A stretch of 64,000 bases of DNA from NCBI GenBank assembly GCA_002747255.1, contig PDUC01000033.1:1-64000 (forward strand), read 5' to 3'. This DNA comes from Acidobacteriota bacterium (GTDB lineage Bacteria; Acidobacteriota; Holophagae; Acanthopleuribacterales; Acanthopleuribacteraceae). Position 1 is the stretch's first letter. The number at the start of each line of letters is the position of its first letter. Positions 44,704-53,312 of this stretch are shown piece by piece. The notes beneath the pieces were generated by a model that ran no database searches, was not told the origin of the DNA, and worked only from the letters and a program-made list of their open reading frames with translations. A program made the position numbers and the translations under genes.

Positions 44704-45743
44704 TGTCAATTTCAACTCCCTACGTCAAACTCACCACATCCCCATTCAGTGGCCGGGGGTGTCTGTTTGGTGTTCCAGGTCTCACTCGTGTCTTTGCCGG
44801 TGACGATCATTTGCTTATCGCCAACAGTACAATTCTTAAAGAGATGTACAAGCGTATTTATTTCAAAGATATCCAATTGATTCATCTTCAGGTTACCAGG
44901 CTGGCTCTCTACCTCAATGTTCTTTGCACCCTGCTTGTGGTTGTTTTTGGCATGTTGGAAGCCGGTAATGGCGTTCCATTTGGTTTTTCAGGCTTCTTTT
45001 TGATATTGGTTTTGTTGTACTTACTGATAAACATCTTTAAGGGGACAACTTGCATTTGCAAGATTCAAACCGGGGTTCAGACTTTTGTTTTGCCTGTCGG
45101 CAGGCTGAAAGCGGCCAATCGTGTTCTGGACATCATCGGTCAAAAAGCTTACGACGCGCAAGGCGCGTTTCCAGAAGAAGGAGAGGCTTCCCAAGGTGTT
45201 TCTGTGGGAGCCCGGCGCACTTTGCAAAAGCACGAGCACCCTCCAAGCATACCGCGGGTAAGACGACATGTTGTCATGGAACCCTATTCGGGTTATTGGC
45301 ACGCCTGGCTGGCGGTTTCCTGGCTTGTATACGCATTGATCATGTCTCTGGTCAAGTTAACCCAAAACAGTGCCATCCTTTACCTCGGTCTGTTGTGCTT
45401 TTTTGTGTCGGGTGTTTTAAATATCTTTATCGTTTTCAAACAGCGTAAAAGGAAACTGCGGGGAATCGTCGTCTACAGCAGTTCGCTTGCTGCCATTGTT
45501 TGGGTTGTTCAGGCGATGATCTGTTACGGTCATTTCATGTGGTACAGTTTAGTGAGCTCGTTAAACAGGATCGATTATGGTTTTAACTATTTGCAGTTTA
45601 TGGACTCCGTTAGTAAAGGACTCAGTAACATGCAATATCTCGTACCCATTCTTCTTTTTTCCAGCACGGCTGTCGGCATTTACATTCTGTACGGATGGGC
45701 GAGATATTGCAATGGGCTACAACAAGAGAGAACCGAAACATGA
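44703..45743 (+). CDS. polytopic membrane protein of unknown function
   Basis: A 346-aa protein. Start is set at ATG 44703, which overlaps the previous stop by 1 nt (TAATG); the open frame extends further upstream but in the wrong frame of the preceding gene. The N-terminal ~60 residues are soluble, with a PH-like beta pattern (LTRVFAGDDHLLIANSTILKEMYKRIYFKDIQLIHLQ). Six or so membrane segments follow in two groups (about 66-110 and 195-335), separated by a polar loop. No family recognised. Its stop is overlapped by the next B-box gene (ATGA). Confidence 0.75.
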   Translation: MSISTPYVKLTTSPFSGRGCLFGVPGLTRVFAGDDHLLIANSTILKEMYKRIYFKDIQLIHLQVTRLALYLNVLCTLLVVVFGMLEAGNGVPFGFSGFFLILVLLYLLINIFKGTTCICKIQTGVQTFVLPVGRLKAANRVLDIIGQKAYDAQGAFPEEGEASQGVSVGARRTLQKHEHPPSIPRVRRHVVMEPYSGYWHAWLAVSWLVYALIMSLVKLTQNSAILYLGLLCFFVSGVLNIFIVFKQRKRKLRGIVVYSSSLAAIVWVVQAMICYGHFMWYSLVSSLNRIDYGFNYLQFMDSVSKGLSNMQYLVPILLFSSTAVGIYILYGWARYCNGLQQERTET

Positions 45744-46045
45744 AGAATCATCTTTCAACCCGACGATGTACCAACCACCCCCAAAGGGAAGCGGTCGTGC
45801 AATGTCCGGATTGCAAGCTCTTTTTCTGTAGAGAATGCGTTACAGAAAAAGAATTTAAAATGATGTGTTCCTCTTGCCTGTTGTCGCAGGTGGATGAGCC
45901 AAAAAAGCAGAGAAAATGGCCCGGGCTTCTCAAACAGCTCATCTTGTCCATGGCGGGTTTCCTGTTCCTCTGGCTGTGCTTGTACTACCTTGGGAAAGCC
46001 TTTATCGAGGTTCCAGATTTCTTTCAAGAGGATTTTGGTCCATGA
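45740..46045 (+). CDS. small B-box zinc-finger membrane protein
   Basis: A 101-aa protein. The N-terminal part is a B-box-like zinc finger (CTNHPQREAVVQCPDCKLFFCREC...MCSSC, about 9-47), similar to that in the gene at 44098, followed by one membrane segment (about 62-85). Start ATG 45740 overlaps the previous stop (ATGA) and the end overlaps the next start (ATGA). The two B-box proteins in one operon look like paralogues that share a finger but differ in their membrane parts. Confidence 0.82.
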   Translation: MKNHLSTRRCTNHPQREAVVQCPDCKLFFCRECVTEKEFKMMCSSCLLSQVDEPKKQRKWPGLLKQLILSMAGFLFLWLCLYYLGKAFIEVPDFFQEDFGP

Positions 46046-47640
46046 GATACCCATCGGCACTTGCCCTGATTGACGAGGCGACATACCTGCTGCGCAGGTC
46101 TCCGGCTAAAACGTATTTGAGTTATTATCTGGGTGCACTGCCATTTGTATTGGGTATGGTTTATTATCTCACAGAGATGATTTTGAGTTCCATGGCAGTT
46201 ATAAAAGTGATGACCAGTTCCCTGATGGTGAGCGGTCTCTACATTTGGATGAAGTGTTGGCAGTCTATCTTCGCTGCCCAGTTATTTGCCCGTCTGGTCG
46301 ATGGCGAGCCAGAGAAAATAACCTTTGTTAAGTTTTTCAAACTGATACTCTACCACATGAAATATCAGCCCTGGAAGCTGATTGCCCTACCCATCGGTGC
46401 CATCCTCACAGTGCCCTTTGGCTGGCTTTTTGCCTATTATCAAAACTTGACCGTTCTGCCTCTTATTGAACGCTCGTTTAACGGTCAAGTTGCGGGTAAA
46501 CAGTCCACACTGTGGTGGAAGCAGAATCACAGCATAATGCTGATTCTCTGGCTTTTTAGTCTTTTTGTGTTTTTAAACTTTTTAATTCTTGGCTTTTCTA
46601 TTCCTCAGATGCTCAAGACCTTAATGGGTATTGAAACGACATTCTCTCAAGCGGGTTTCCATTTGCTGAACTCCAGCTTTCTGTGGGCATGTCTTGGTTT
46701 AACTTATCTTGTTATCGATCCTTTGTTGAAAGCCGTCTACCTGCTTCGCTGTTACTACGGACGTTCTCAAAAAAACGGGCAGGACCTGAGGGCCGATTTA
46801 AGGCGATTGCAGAAACGGATTCAAACGGCAATCGTGCTGGCTCTTTTCACTGGTATCGCTCTGCCTGTCTTCGGTAACCCGGTAAACGACGAACAACAAA
46901 GCGGCCAGAGGGTGTTTCAGGCACCAATCGATCCTCAGAAACTGAACCGGGAGATTGAAGCCGTCCTGGCTCAACGTGAATACGATTGGAAGAGACCCAA
47001 GATGAAACTGGAAAACGAGGACAGCTTTTTTGCATCGCTGGCCAAAACGACCCGGATAAAACTTCGTCAGCTCGGGAAGTGGCTTGAGAAATGGATGAGA
47101 AAGCTGCTCAGGAAGAAACCAAACGCTTCGGATCATGATTCACCGAGCATCCTCGGCGGCAGAAACGTGGCTTATGTCCTTCTCATCACAGTGACGGTTT
47201 TGCTCTGTTTCCTGGTTGTCTTTCTCATCAGGAGGCAAGGCGCGAAAATGGAGCCGGAACCGCGGACTGTCAGTGCTCCTGATTTGAATCGCGAGGAATT
47301 GGTTGCATCGGACCTACCTGAAGATGAGTGGTTTAAAATGGCGAATGAGATGGTTGAAAAAGGCGAATACAGGTTGGCTGTTCGAGCCTATTTTCTCTCG
47401 ACTCTTTCTCTTTTAAATGAAAAAGAAATCATTCGGGTGGAAATGTTCAAATCAAATTATGAATACGGGCTGGAACTCAGCCGGCGTGAGCATGTCCATC
47501 CGCATCTGCCCAGCCCTTTTTTCGCCAATGTGGCTCTGTTTGAAAAAGTCTGGTATGGCATGTACGATGTCAGTCAGGGTTTGTTAAAACAATTTCTGGA
47601 CAACTACAGGAGGATCAGGAATCATGCTGAACCGAGCTAG
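46042..47640 (+). CDS. membrane protein with C-terminal DUF4129-like domain
   Basis: A 532-aa protein. The first ~260 residues hold about five or six membrane segments (ALPFVLGMVYYLTEM, IALPIGAILTVPFGWLF, ILWLFSLFVFLNFLILGF). A further hydrophobic segment near 270-285 precedes a periplasmic linker, then a single membrane helix (VAYVLLITVTVLLCFLVVFLI, about 378-398). The end (DEWFKMANEMVEKGEYRLAVRAYFLSTLSLL ... FEKVWYGMYDVSQ) matches the DUF4129 type that occurs with MoxR/DUF58 genes. Start ATG 46042 overlaps the previous stop by 4 nt; the longer frame is discarded. Confidence 0.82.
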   Translation: MRYPSALALIDEATYLLRRSPAKTYLSYYLGALPFVLGMVYYLTEMILSSMAVIKVMTSSLMVSGLYIWMKCWQSIFAAQLFARLVDGEPEKITFVKFFKLILYHMKYQPWKLIALPIGAILTVPFGWLFAYYQNLTVLPLIERSFNGQVAGKQSTLWWKQNHSIMLILWLFSLFVFLNFLILGFSIPQMLKTLMGIETTFSQAGFHLLNSSFLWACLGLTYLVIDPLLKAVYLLRCYYGRSQKNGQDLRADLRRLQKRIQTAIVLALFTGIALPVFGNPVNDEQQSGQRVFQAPIDPQKLNREIEAVLAQREYDWKRPKMKLENEDSFFASLAKTTRIKLRQLGKWLEKWMRKLLRKKPNASDHDSPSILGGRNVAYVLLITVTVLLCFLVVFLIRRQGAKMEPEPRTVSAPDLNREELVASDLPEDEWFKMANEMVEKGEYRLAVRAYFLSTLSLLNEKEIIRVEMFKSNYEYGLELSRREHVHPHLPSPFFANVALFEKVWYGMYDVSQGLLKQFLDNYRRIRNHAEPS

Positions 47641-48859
47641 AACACAACTTCTTCTGCTTGCCCTGCTGCTCTTCTCCGCTCTCTTCCTGGTTTGGATTTT
47701 GAACCTTCGTTTTGCAGCGGGAGATGTCTATCCTGCCTATTCCTCATTCAGAGTCGATCCCCAAGGTTGTAAAGCGCTTTATGAGAGCCTGGAGCGAATT
47801 CCTGGTGTCCAGGTTGAACGGAACTCAAAATCATTAAAATACCTGGCTGTAGATAAGCCCTTAAATAAGAAAAGGATCGTTCTCCTGGCTGGTATGGGGT
47901 CGCTTGAATTGGATCAGACCTTAAAAAGCGGTTGGCTGAGAGACTATCTTCATGCGGGCGGTCACGTACTGCTCGCGCTGAAACCCCATTTAGAGCGCTC
48001 TTTTATGTGGGACATGGAGCCTGACAGTGATGCTGAAGTCGAGGTTCCCGCAGAAGAGGAACAACCAACTGGGGAAGAAGAAAAAACACCAACAACTGAA
48101 AGCTGTGCAGCAGGACAGCCTCTTCCAGACTGGTACTTTCGCAGTGATTTTGAACCATCGAGAGAACAACCCGCCCGACCTCATACAGCCAAATTGAGCG
48201 CGGATATCTCGTTGGCGGAAACCCAATCATGGCACTCCGGCTTGTTCTTCCACTCTTATTCTGAGCACTGGAGGCCTGTTTACGAAATCGAGGCGGGTAC
48301 GGTCTGCATGGAGTGGATTCAGGGAGAAGGGCGGTTGATTGCCCTTTCGGATGCCTATTTTCTGAGCAATGAATCGCTCTGGAAAGATAAACAGACCGAT
48401 TTCCTGATCTGGTTACTGGGCAACTGCTCCGTAGTTGTTTTTGACGAAACGCATCTGGGTGTTGTTTCAAAGACACACATTTCCGATTTGGTTTTCCGAT
48501 ATCGTTTTCAAGGCATTGTTGTTGGTTTCCTGCTGCTTGGAGTCCTTTTTCTGTGGAAAAATGGCTCACCGCTCATTCCCTCTTCGGATCATGGCAGGGA
48601 AGAAGTGAAATCTGTCGGGAGAGACGTGACATCCGGCCTGGTTAACATGTTGAAACGGTCCATTCCCAAAGAAGAAATCCTCGGTGCCTGTTTTCAGGAG
48701 TGGAAAAAAACGGTTCCCGCCTATCACAAGAAGAGTCAGGTTGAAAAGGTGCGTTCCATCGTTGAAGCAGAAGGTGAGCGCGGTTGGAAAGACAGAGACA
48801 CCCGCAAAGCATACCACCGTATCCAACAAATTATATCAAAGAGGAGAGTAACGAGATGA
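47624..48859 (+). CDS. DUF4350-like membrane-anchored protein
   Basis: A 411-aa protein. One N-terminal membrane helix (about 8-27), then VYPAYSSFRVDPQGCKALYESLERIPGVQVERN, the signature start of DUF4350 proteins, a GATase-like alpha/beta domain (RIVLLAGMGSLELDQTLKSGWLRDYLHAGGHVLLAL) and a second membrane helix near 300. A low-complexity acidic loop (EEEQPTGEEEKTPTTE) interrupts the domain. It overlaps the preceding gene by 17 nt and the MoxR gene by 4 nt (ATGA). The DUF4129-DUF4350-MoxR-DUF58 order is found in many bacteria. Confidence 0.85.
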   Translation: MLNRARTQLLLLALLLFSALFLVWILNLRFAAGDVYPAYSSFRVDPQGCKALYESLERIPGVQVERNSKSLKYLAVDKPLNKKRIVLLAGMGSLELDQTLKSGWLRDYLHAGGHVLLALKPHLERSFMWDMEPDSDAEVEVPAEEEQPTGEEEKTPTTESCAAGQPLPDWYFRSDFEPSREQPARPHTAKLSADISLAETQSWHSGLFFHSYSEHWRPVYEIEAGTVCMEWIQGEGRLIALSDAYFLSNESLWKDKQTDFLIWLLGNCSVVVFDETHLGVVSKTHISDLVFRYRFQGIVVGFLLLGVLFLWKNGSPLIPSSDHGREEVKSVGRDVTSGLVNMLKRSIPKEEILGACFQEWKKTVPAYHKKSQVEKVRSIVEAEGERGWKDRDTRKAYHRIQQIISKRRVTR

Positions 48860-49821
48860 TAGCACTCAATCATCTGCTAGAGGTGATCAAACAAATAAAG
48901 CAGGAAGTAGGCAAGGTCATTATTGGCCAGGAGCGTGTCCTTGATCAAACCTTGATTGCTATTTTTACCAATCAACATGCGCTGATCGAGGGAGTACCCG
49001 GAACAGGAAAGACACTTCTGGTGCGTACCTTGGGGAAGGTTCTCGGATGCGACTCATCCAGAATCCAGTTCACACCCGACCTCATGCCCGCGGATATTAC
49101 GGGTACACATGTCTACAACATGCAGAAAAATCAGTTCGACTTAGTAAAAGGTCCCGTTTTTACCACGTTCCTGCTGGCCGACGAAATCAATCGTGCACCC
49201 GCTAAAACACAGTCTGCCCTGCTTCAATCCATGCAGGAACGCCAGGTGACTATCGACCGGGAGACCATTAAACTCTCGTCGAATTTTACCGTTTTCGCGA
49301 CTCAGAATCCCATTGAGTTCGAGGGGACTTACGCGCTTCCTGAAGCTCAGCGTGACCGTTTTATGATGAAAATTCAAATGGAGCTCCCAAACAGGGAAGA
49401 GGAATTGACTCTGGCAAAGAGAATGATTCAGAAAGTGGACTCACCTGAAGCCGTTCTGGAATCCAATCAGGTTCAACCTGTTATCGTGGAAGACGATTTG
49501 ATGACATTGAGAATGGCTCTTGAAGGGATTAAAGTGAAGGAAGACATCCTGGATTACCTGGTGGAAACCGTTCGCAAGACCAGAAGGCATGAGGGTGTCC
49601 TGGTTGGAGCCGGACCGAGAGCTGTGCAAGCTTTGTTGCTGGGGACAAGAGCATTGGCCGCCATTCGAAACAGAGATTTTATTACACCGGACGATGTCAA
49701 GGAGCTCACACCTGCCGTCCTGTCCCATCGCATCATTCTTCGCCCCGAATTTGAAATTGAAGGTTTGACGGTTTCAGAAGTGATTGAATCCATTCAAAAG
49801 GAGATCATGGTGCCGCGATGA
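48856..49821 (+). CDS. MoxR-family AAA+ ATPase
   Basis: A 321-aa ATPase. Walker A is GVPGTGKT (46-53), Walker B FLLADEINRAPAK with the MoxR-typical INRAPAKTQSALLQSMQE, sensor 1 FATQNPIEFEGTYALPEAQRDRFMMKI and sensor 2 GPRAVQALLLGTRALA. MoxR ATPases act as chaperones that assemble or activate partner proteins with VWA-type folds, usually the adjacent DUF58 protein. Start ATG 48856 has GAGGAG at 48841-48846 and overlaps the previous stop by 4 nt; the upstream 24 codons of the frame are not needed. Confidence 0.95.
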   Translation: MIALNHLLEVIKQIKQEVGKVIIGQERVLDQTLIAIFTNQHALIEGVPGTGKTLLVRTLGKVLGCDSSRIQFTPDLMPADITGTHVYNMQKNQFDLVKGPVFTTFLLADEINRAPAKTQSALLQSMQERQVTIDRETIKLSSNFTVFATQNPIEFEGTYALPEAQRDRFMMKIQMELPNREEELTLAKRMIQKVDSPEAVLESNQVQPVIVEDDLMTLRMALEGIKVKEDILDYLVETVRKTRRHEGVLVGAGPRAVQALLLGTRALAAIRNRDFITPDDVKELTPAVLSHRIILRPEFEIEGLTVSEVIESIQKEIMVPR

Positions 49822-51146
49822 TTGTTCCCAGGAGACGACTTCTGGTCGTTGTACTCTTCACAGCTGTGCCGCTTTTGGCATTGGCCTTCTCCGAAACGGC
49901 ATGGAGCGGCTTCGCCGCCGCTCTATTCGGGTTATTGGTACTGCTCGCGCTGGCAGATGCGTTCCTGCCTGATTCTGTGCTGGAACAGTTGGAGATAAAA
50001 AGCGCGCCTGTTGTTCGAATGACCAAGGGTAAAGAGTCTGTTTTATCCCTTTACCTTCAATCTCATCTGAACTGCAGAAGAACGCTTTCCTTTGGCTTGC
50101 CGTTGCCTGACTCTATTTTGAGCGGGCAGTGCGTTCAGTCTCTGGAACATCTGTCGCCGGGGATTTGTGAAATGCAATGGAATGGCACACCCCGTGTACG
50201 GGGCGAGTTTCCCCTCAGGTCCATCTACCTGGAATCGGCTTCCCGTCTCGGGTTATGGTCCAGAAGAACGTCCCGGAAGCTGGAGCTCGTCATTCGTGTT
50301 TACCCTAATCTGTTTCAGGAGAAAAAGGTCATGGCAGCCTTGTTTCTGAATGCTGCCGGAACCGGTATCCACACGCGAAGGCAATTGGGGCAGGGCAGGG
50401 AATTTGAAAAGCTGAGATACTACCTGCCAGGCGATTCCTACGGGGATATTCATTGGAAGGCCAGCGCCAAACGCAACAGTTTAGTGACAAAGGAGTTTCG
50501 AACAGAACAAACGCAGGAAATCTACGTGGTTCTGGATGCGTCCCGCTTAAGTGCTCGAAGGGCGGAATCGGGAGAAGAACAAACCATTGTGGAGCGTTTC
50601 ATAACAGCTTCCTTAATTACCTGTCTGGCGGCTGAAAAACAGGGAGACCTCTTTGGTGTCCTCTCATTCAGCGACAAGGTGGATGCCTTTATTCGCGCGA
50701 AAAGCGGCAGGGAGCACTATCACTGCTGCCGGGATGCCCTTTACCATTTGCATCCAAAATCCGTTTCACCTGATTTCGATGAACTCTGTACATTTATTCG
50801 ACTTAAACTTCGGAAAAGAGCCCTGCTGGTTTTTCTGGTCAATCTGGATGACCCCGTTACTTCGGAGAACTTCATCAAAAGTATCGAGTTGATTTCCAGG
50901 CGCCATCTTGTTTTGGTGGGCATGATTCAAGACCGTCACATAGAACCCATGTTCTCCATGGAAAAACTCCATGATACCAATCAGCTTTACGACAATCTGG
51001 CTTCCCACCTGCGCTGGAACGAATTGAGGAAAGTGAAGCGGATTCTTCTGAGAAGAGGCGTCCGATTCTCCTTATACCCGAGTGAAGGCCTGTGTCTCGG
51101 CCTTGTAACCCAATATATGCATATCAAACAGAGGCAGTTGCTGTGA
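49818..51146 (+). CDS. DUF58 domain protein, MoxR partner
   Basis: A 442-aa protein with two N-terminal membrane segments (about 7-45), a beta-rich periplasmic-like part and the DUF58 signature GQGREFEKLRYYLPGDSYGDIHWKASAKRNSLVTKEF (about 193-229), followed by a vWA-like fold (IYVVLDASR...). The metal-site motif DxSxS is replaced by DASRLS. Overlap of 4 nt with the MoxR gene (ATGA) and 4 nt with the SpoIIM gene (GTGA) shows tight coupling. MoxR-DUF58 pairs are thought to act in envelope or protein-complex maturation. Confidence 0.93.
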   Translation: MIVPRRRLLVVVLFTAVPLLALAFSETAWSGFAAALFGLLVLLALADAFLPDSVLEQLEIKSAPVVRMTKGKESVLSLYLQSHLNCRRTLSFGLPLPDSILSGQCVQSLEHLSPGICEMQWNGTPRVRGEFPLRSIYLESASRLGLWSRRTSRKLELVIRVYPNLFQEKKVMAALFLNAAGTGIHTRRQLGQGREFEKLRYYLPGDSYGDIHWKASAKRNSLVTKEFRTEQTQEIYVVLDASRLSARRAESGEEQTIVERFITASLITCLAAEKQGDLFGVLSFSDKVDAFIRAKSGREHYHCCRDALYHLHPKSVSPDFDELCTFIRLKLRKRALLVFLVNLDDPVTSENFIKSIELISRRHLVLVGMIQDRHIEPMFSMEKLHDTNQLYDNLASHLRWNELRKVKRILLRRGVRFSLYPSEGLCLGLVTQYMHIKQRQLL

Positions 51147-52174
51147 TTATCGATTTGGCGAGTTTTATTGAAACGGAAAGAAGTTATTGGGAAGAGCTGG
51201 ACGCTTTTCTGGATCGCATGTCAAAGGACTACGCTCTTACACTGTCGCTGGAAGAAATTCAGCGTTTTCACTATCTCTATCAGCGTGCTTCAGCGGATCT
51301 TGTCAAGGTACACACCTTTTGCGCTGAAAACGATTTGAAAAAGCACCTCGAGAATTTGGTGTCACGGGCCTACTCGGAAATCCACGGTGAAAAAAATACA
51401 GCGGTGAAGTTTCATCCCCTGCACTGGCTTTTTCACACCTTTCCCCGCACATTCAGAACCAATATACTTGCGTTTGCTTTGGCTGTTTGTGTCACGTTGA
51501 TAGGAGGCTTGTTCGGTGCGGTCGCGGTTCACCTGGACCCTGAAGCAAAAGAGGTGATACTGCCTTTTGACCACTTGCTGGGCTCACCCGGTGATCGCGT
51601 CGCTGAAGAGGAAAGCCGAACGGGAGACCATCTGACCTCCAAAACCACTTTTTCGGCCTTTCTCATGACCCATAACACCAGAGTCACGTTGACAACCATG
51701 GCTATGGGCATCTTCTGGGGACTTGGCTCACTCATCCTGCTCTTTTACAACGGTGTCATACTGGGAGCCATTGTTTTTGACTATGTGGCGGCCGGAGAGA
51801 GCTTGTTTCTGATGGGATGGCTGCTGCCTCACGGTATTATAGAAATACCCGCCATTTTAATCGGCGGTCAAGCGGGCTTTGTGTTGGGACACGCACTCAT
51901 TGGCTGGGGTACCAGACGGTCATTGCGTCAGCGCTTGCGTGAAAAAATATCCGATATTGTGACCCTGGTTTTCGGTGCCTCTGTGATGTTGGTTTGGGCG
52001 GGTATCGTTGAAGCCTTTTTGTCTCAATATCACTATCCCGTTATATCCTATGAGCTGAAAATAACAATCGGTGTGATAGAGGGATTCTTGCTGTTGGTTT
52101 TCCTCACTCAATTTGGCCGAAACACAGCAGGCCGCCAGCAGAAGCGCCCAAAGGAAAGTGAATATGCGTTCTAA
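51143..52174 (+). CDS. stage II sporulation protein M (SpoIIM) family membrane protein
   Basis: A 343-aa protein. The GTG start at 51143 overlaps the DUF58 stop by 4 nt; the longer frame begins inside the DUF58 gene. The N-terminal ~100 residues are helical (FIETERSYWEELDAFLDRMS...), the usual head of SpoIIM-family proteins outside endospore formers. Five or so membrane segments follow, with TNILAFALAVCVTLIGGLFGAV, TMAMGIFWGLGSLILLFYNGVILGAIVFDY and LLPHGIIEIPAILIGGQAGFVLGHALI, the last being the family signature. Here it belongs to a MoxR cluster, not to sporulation. Confidence 0.92.
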   Translation: MIIDLASFIETERSYWEELDAFLDRMSKDYALTLSLEEIQRFHYLYQRASADLVKVHTFCAENDLKKHLENLVSRAYSEIHGEKNTAVKFHPLHWLFHTFPRTFRTNILAFALAVCVTLIGGLFGAVAVHLDPEAKEVILPFDHLLGSPGDRVAEEESRTGDHLTSKTTFSAFLMTHNTRVTLTTMAMGIFWGLGSLILLFYNGVILGAIVFDYVAAGESLFLMGWLLPHGIIEIPAILIGGQAGFVLGHALIGWGTRRSLRQRLREKISDIVTLVFGASVMLVWAGIVEAFLSQYHYPVISYELKITIGVIEGFLLLVFLTQFGRNTAGRQQKRPKESEYAF

Positions 52175-52931
52175 AGTCAATGGACTCGTCATTCAAACGC
52201 CTGAAGGTGTTTCCTTTTCCCTGCTGCTGGCGAGCCCCGTTATCCGATTTATGGCCTGGCTGATTGACTTGTTCTGTATTCTGGTTCTCATGAATATCGT
52301 GGGAATGCTCGCGAACACCATGGTCGTCTTGAGTCCCCAGGGAGCTCAAGTATTCCAGATTCTGGTCGGTTTTGCGATCTCCATTGGGTATGCCATCTTC
52401 CTGGAATGGCTTTGGCAAGGGCAAACCCTTGGAAAGCGTCTTTTCAGACTGCGCGTCATAGATGAGGCCGGTCTGAAACTGAGTTTTAGTCAGGTTGTCA
52501 TGCGCAATTTTCTGCGATTGGTCGATATGCTGCCCGCGCTCTATGCCGTGGGAGGAGCAGCAGCCGTTTTATCAAAAAAGAGCCAACGCCTGGGTGATAT
52601 CGCCGCGGGAACCATTGTCATCAGAAACCCCAAAATAGCCAAACCGGATCTGGAGCGGGTTTTGTCGAGAAAATACAATTCACTTCGTTCCTATCCCCAT
52701 TTGGCGGCTCGTCTGCGTCAGCGAATTAATCCGTCGGAAGCGGCACTGGGTTTACAGGCTCTTTTGAGAAAAAACAGTCTGGAGGATCAAGCGCGTTTGA
52801 CTCTTTTTGAAGAGCTGGAGCTGTTTTACAGGCAAAAAGTCACTTTCCCCGTGGAGGCCAGCCTCGGAATGTCTCCTGAAAGCTATGTTAGAAACGTCGT
52901 CGATATTCTCTTTCGCCCTGAGACAAAGTGA
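52164..52931 (+). CDS. RDD family membrane protein
   Basis: A 255-aa protein. The RDD domain (about 15-150) has VIRFMAWLIDLFCILVLMNIVG, an ending EWLWQGQTLGKRLFRLRVIDEAGLKLSFSQVVMRNFLRLVDMLP and RLGDIAAGTIVIRNP. The last 100 residues are a soluble helical tail. Start ATG 52164 has AAGGAAAG upstream and lies 11 nt inside the SpoIIM gene; the longer frame is discarded. It closes the run that opened with another RDD gene at 43441. Confidence 0.92.
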   Translation: MRSKVNGLVIQTPEGVSFSLLLASPVIRFMAWLIDLFCILVLMNIVGMLANTMVVLSPQGAQVFQILVGFAISIGYAIFLEWLWQGQTLGKRLFRLRVIDEAGLKLSFSQVVMRNFLRLVDMLPALYAVGGAAAVLSKKSQRLGDIAAGTIVIRNPKIAKPDLERVLSRKYNSLRSYPHLAARLRQRINPSEAALGLQALLRKNSLEDQARLTLFEELELFYRQKVTFPVEASLGMSPESYVRNVVDILFRPETK

Positions 52932-53312
52932 CACTGTCTCGGGTTTGGGGATTGGAGAATCAAGAGCTTTGACTTGCACCTGAAGCATTTTGAACGGGCG
53001 AGGTATGGGCAGATGCCGTTAACCCTTCAGCTTGCTGGCGAGGTCTGTCCCTTTCTGTTTTTTTACATAGTGCCGGCAGAGAGCCGGAGCAGAGGCATTC
53101 TTCGCTGTATTGAAACCGGTCAATTGAGTCTGCTCTCTGCCAGGATCGACGGATCGATTCGCTGATTTCTCGTGTCTGATTGAGAGTGGATAATCTTTTA
53201 AAACGCTGAATGCAATATCGAACCGTTAAAGTCCCGTTTGGCATTTAGGCTGGCATATCGCTGCCTTTTGGATGATAATGAGTCAAAATATACATTCTAT
53301 ATTGAGGTGAAC
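52932..53312. other. intergenic region before acnA with competing hairpins
   Basis: 381 nt without a gene. It holds two overlapping stems listed separately at 53075-53141. Small ORFs here (for example 52974-53165) lack a good ribosome site. The acnA ribosome site GAGGTGA ends the region. Confidence 0.45.
53075..53141 (+). promoter_or_regulatory. mutually exclusive hairpins in the acnA leader region
   Basis: GGCAGAGAGC (53075-53084) is a perfect 10-bp complement of GCTCTCTGCC (53132-53141). An alternative 7-bp stem pairs GAGCAGA (53087-53093) with TCTGCTC (53129-53135); both use 53132-53135, so only one can form. This could be a structured leader or just a repeat. Confidence 0.35.

Noticed and set aside
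51143-52174. Evidence of endospore formation from the SpoIIM-family gene
   Set aside because: The long N-terminal helical domain and the MoxR/DUF58 context match the non-sporulation branch, and no other sporulation gene is present.
52974-53165. A 63-codon plus-strand frame between the RDD gene and acnA
   Set aside because: Poor start context and it overlaps the hairpin region; no protein features.
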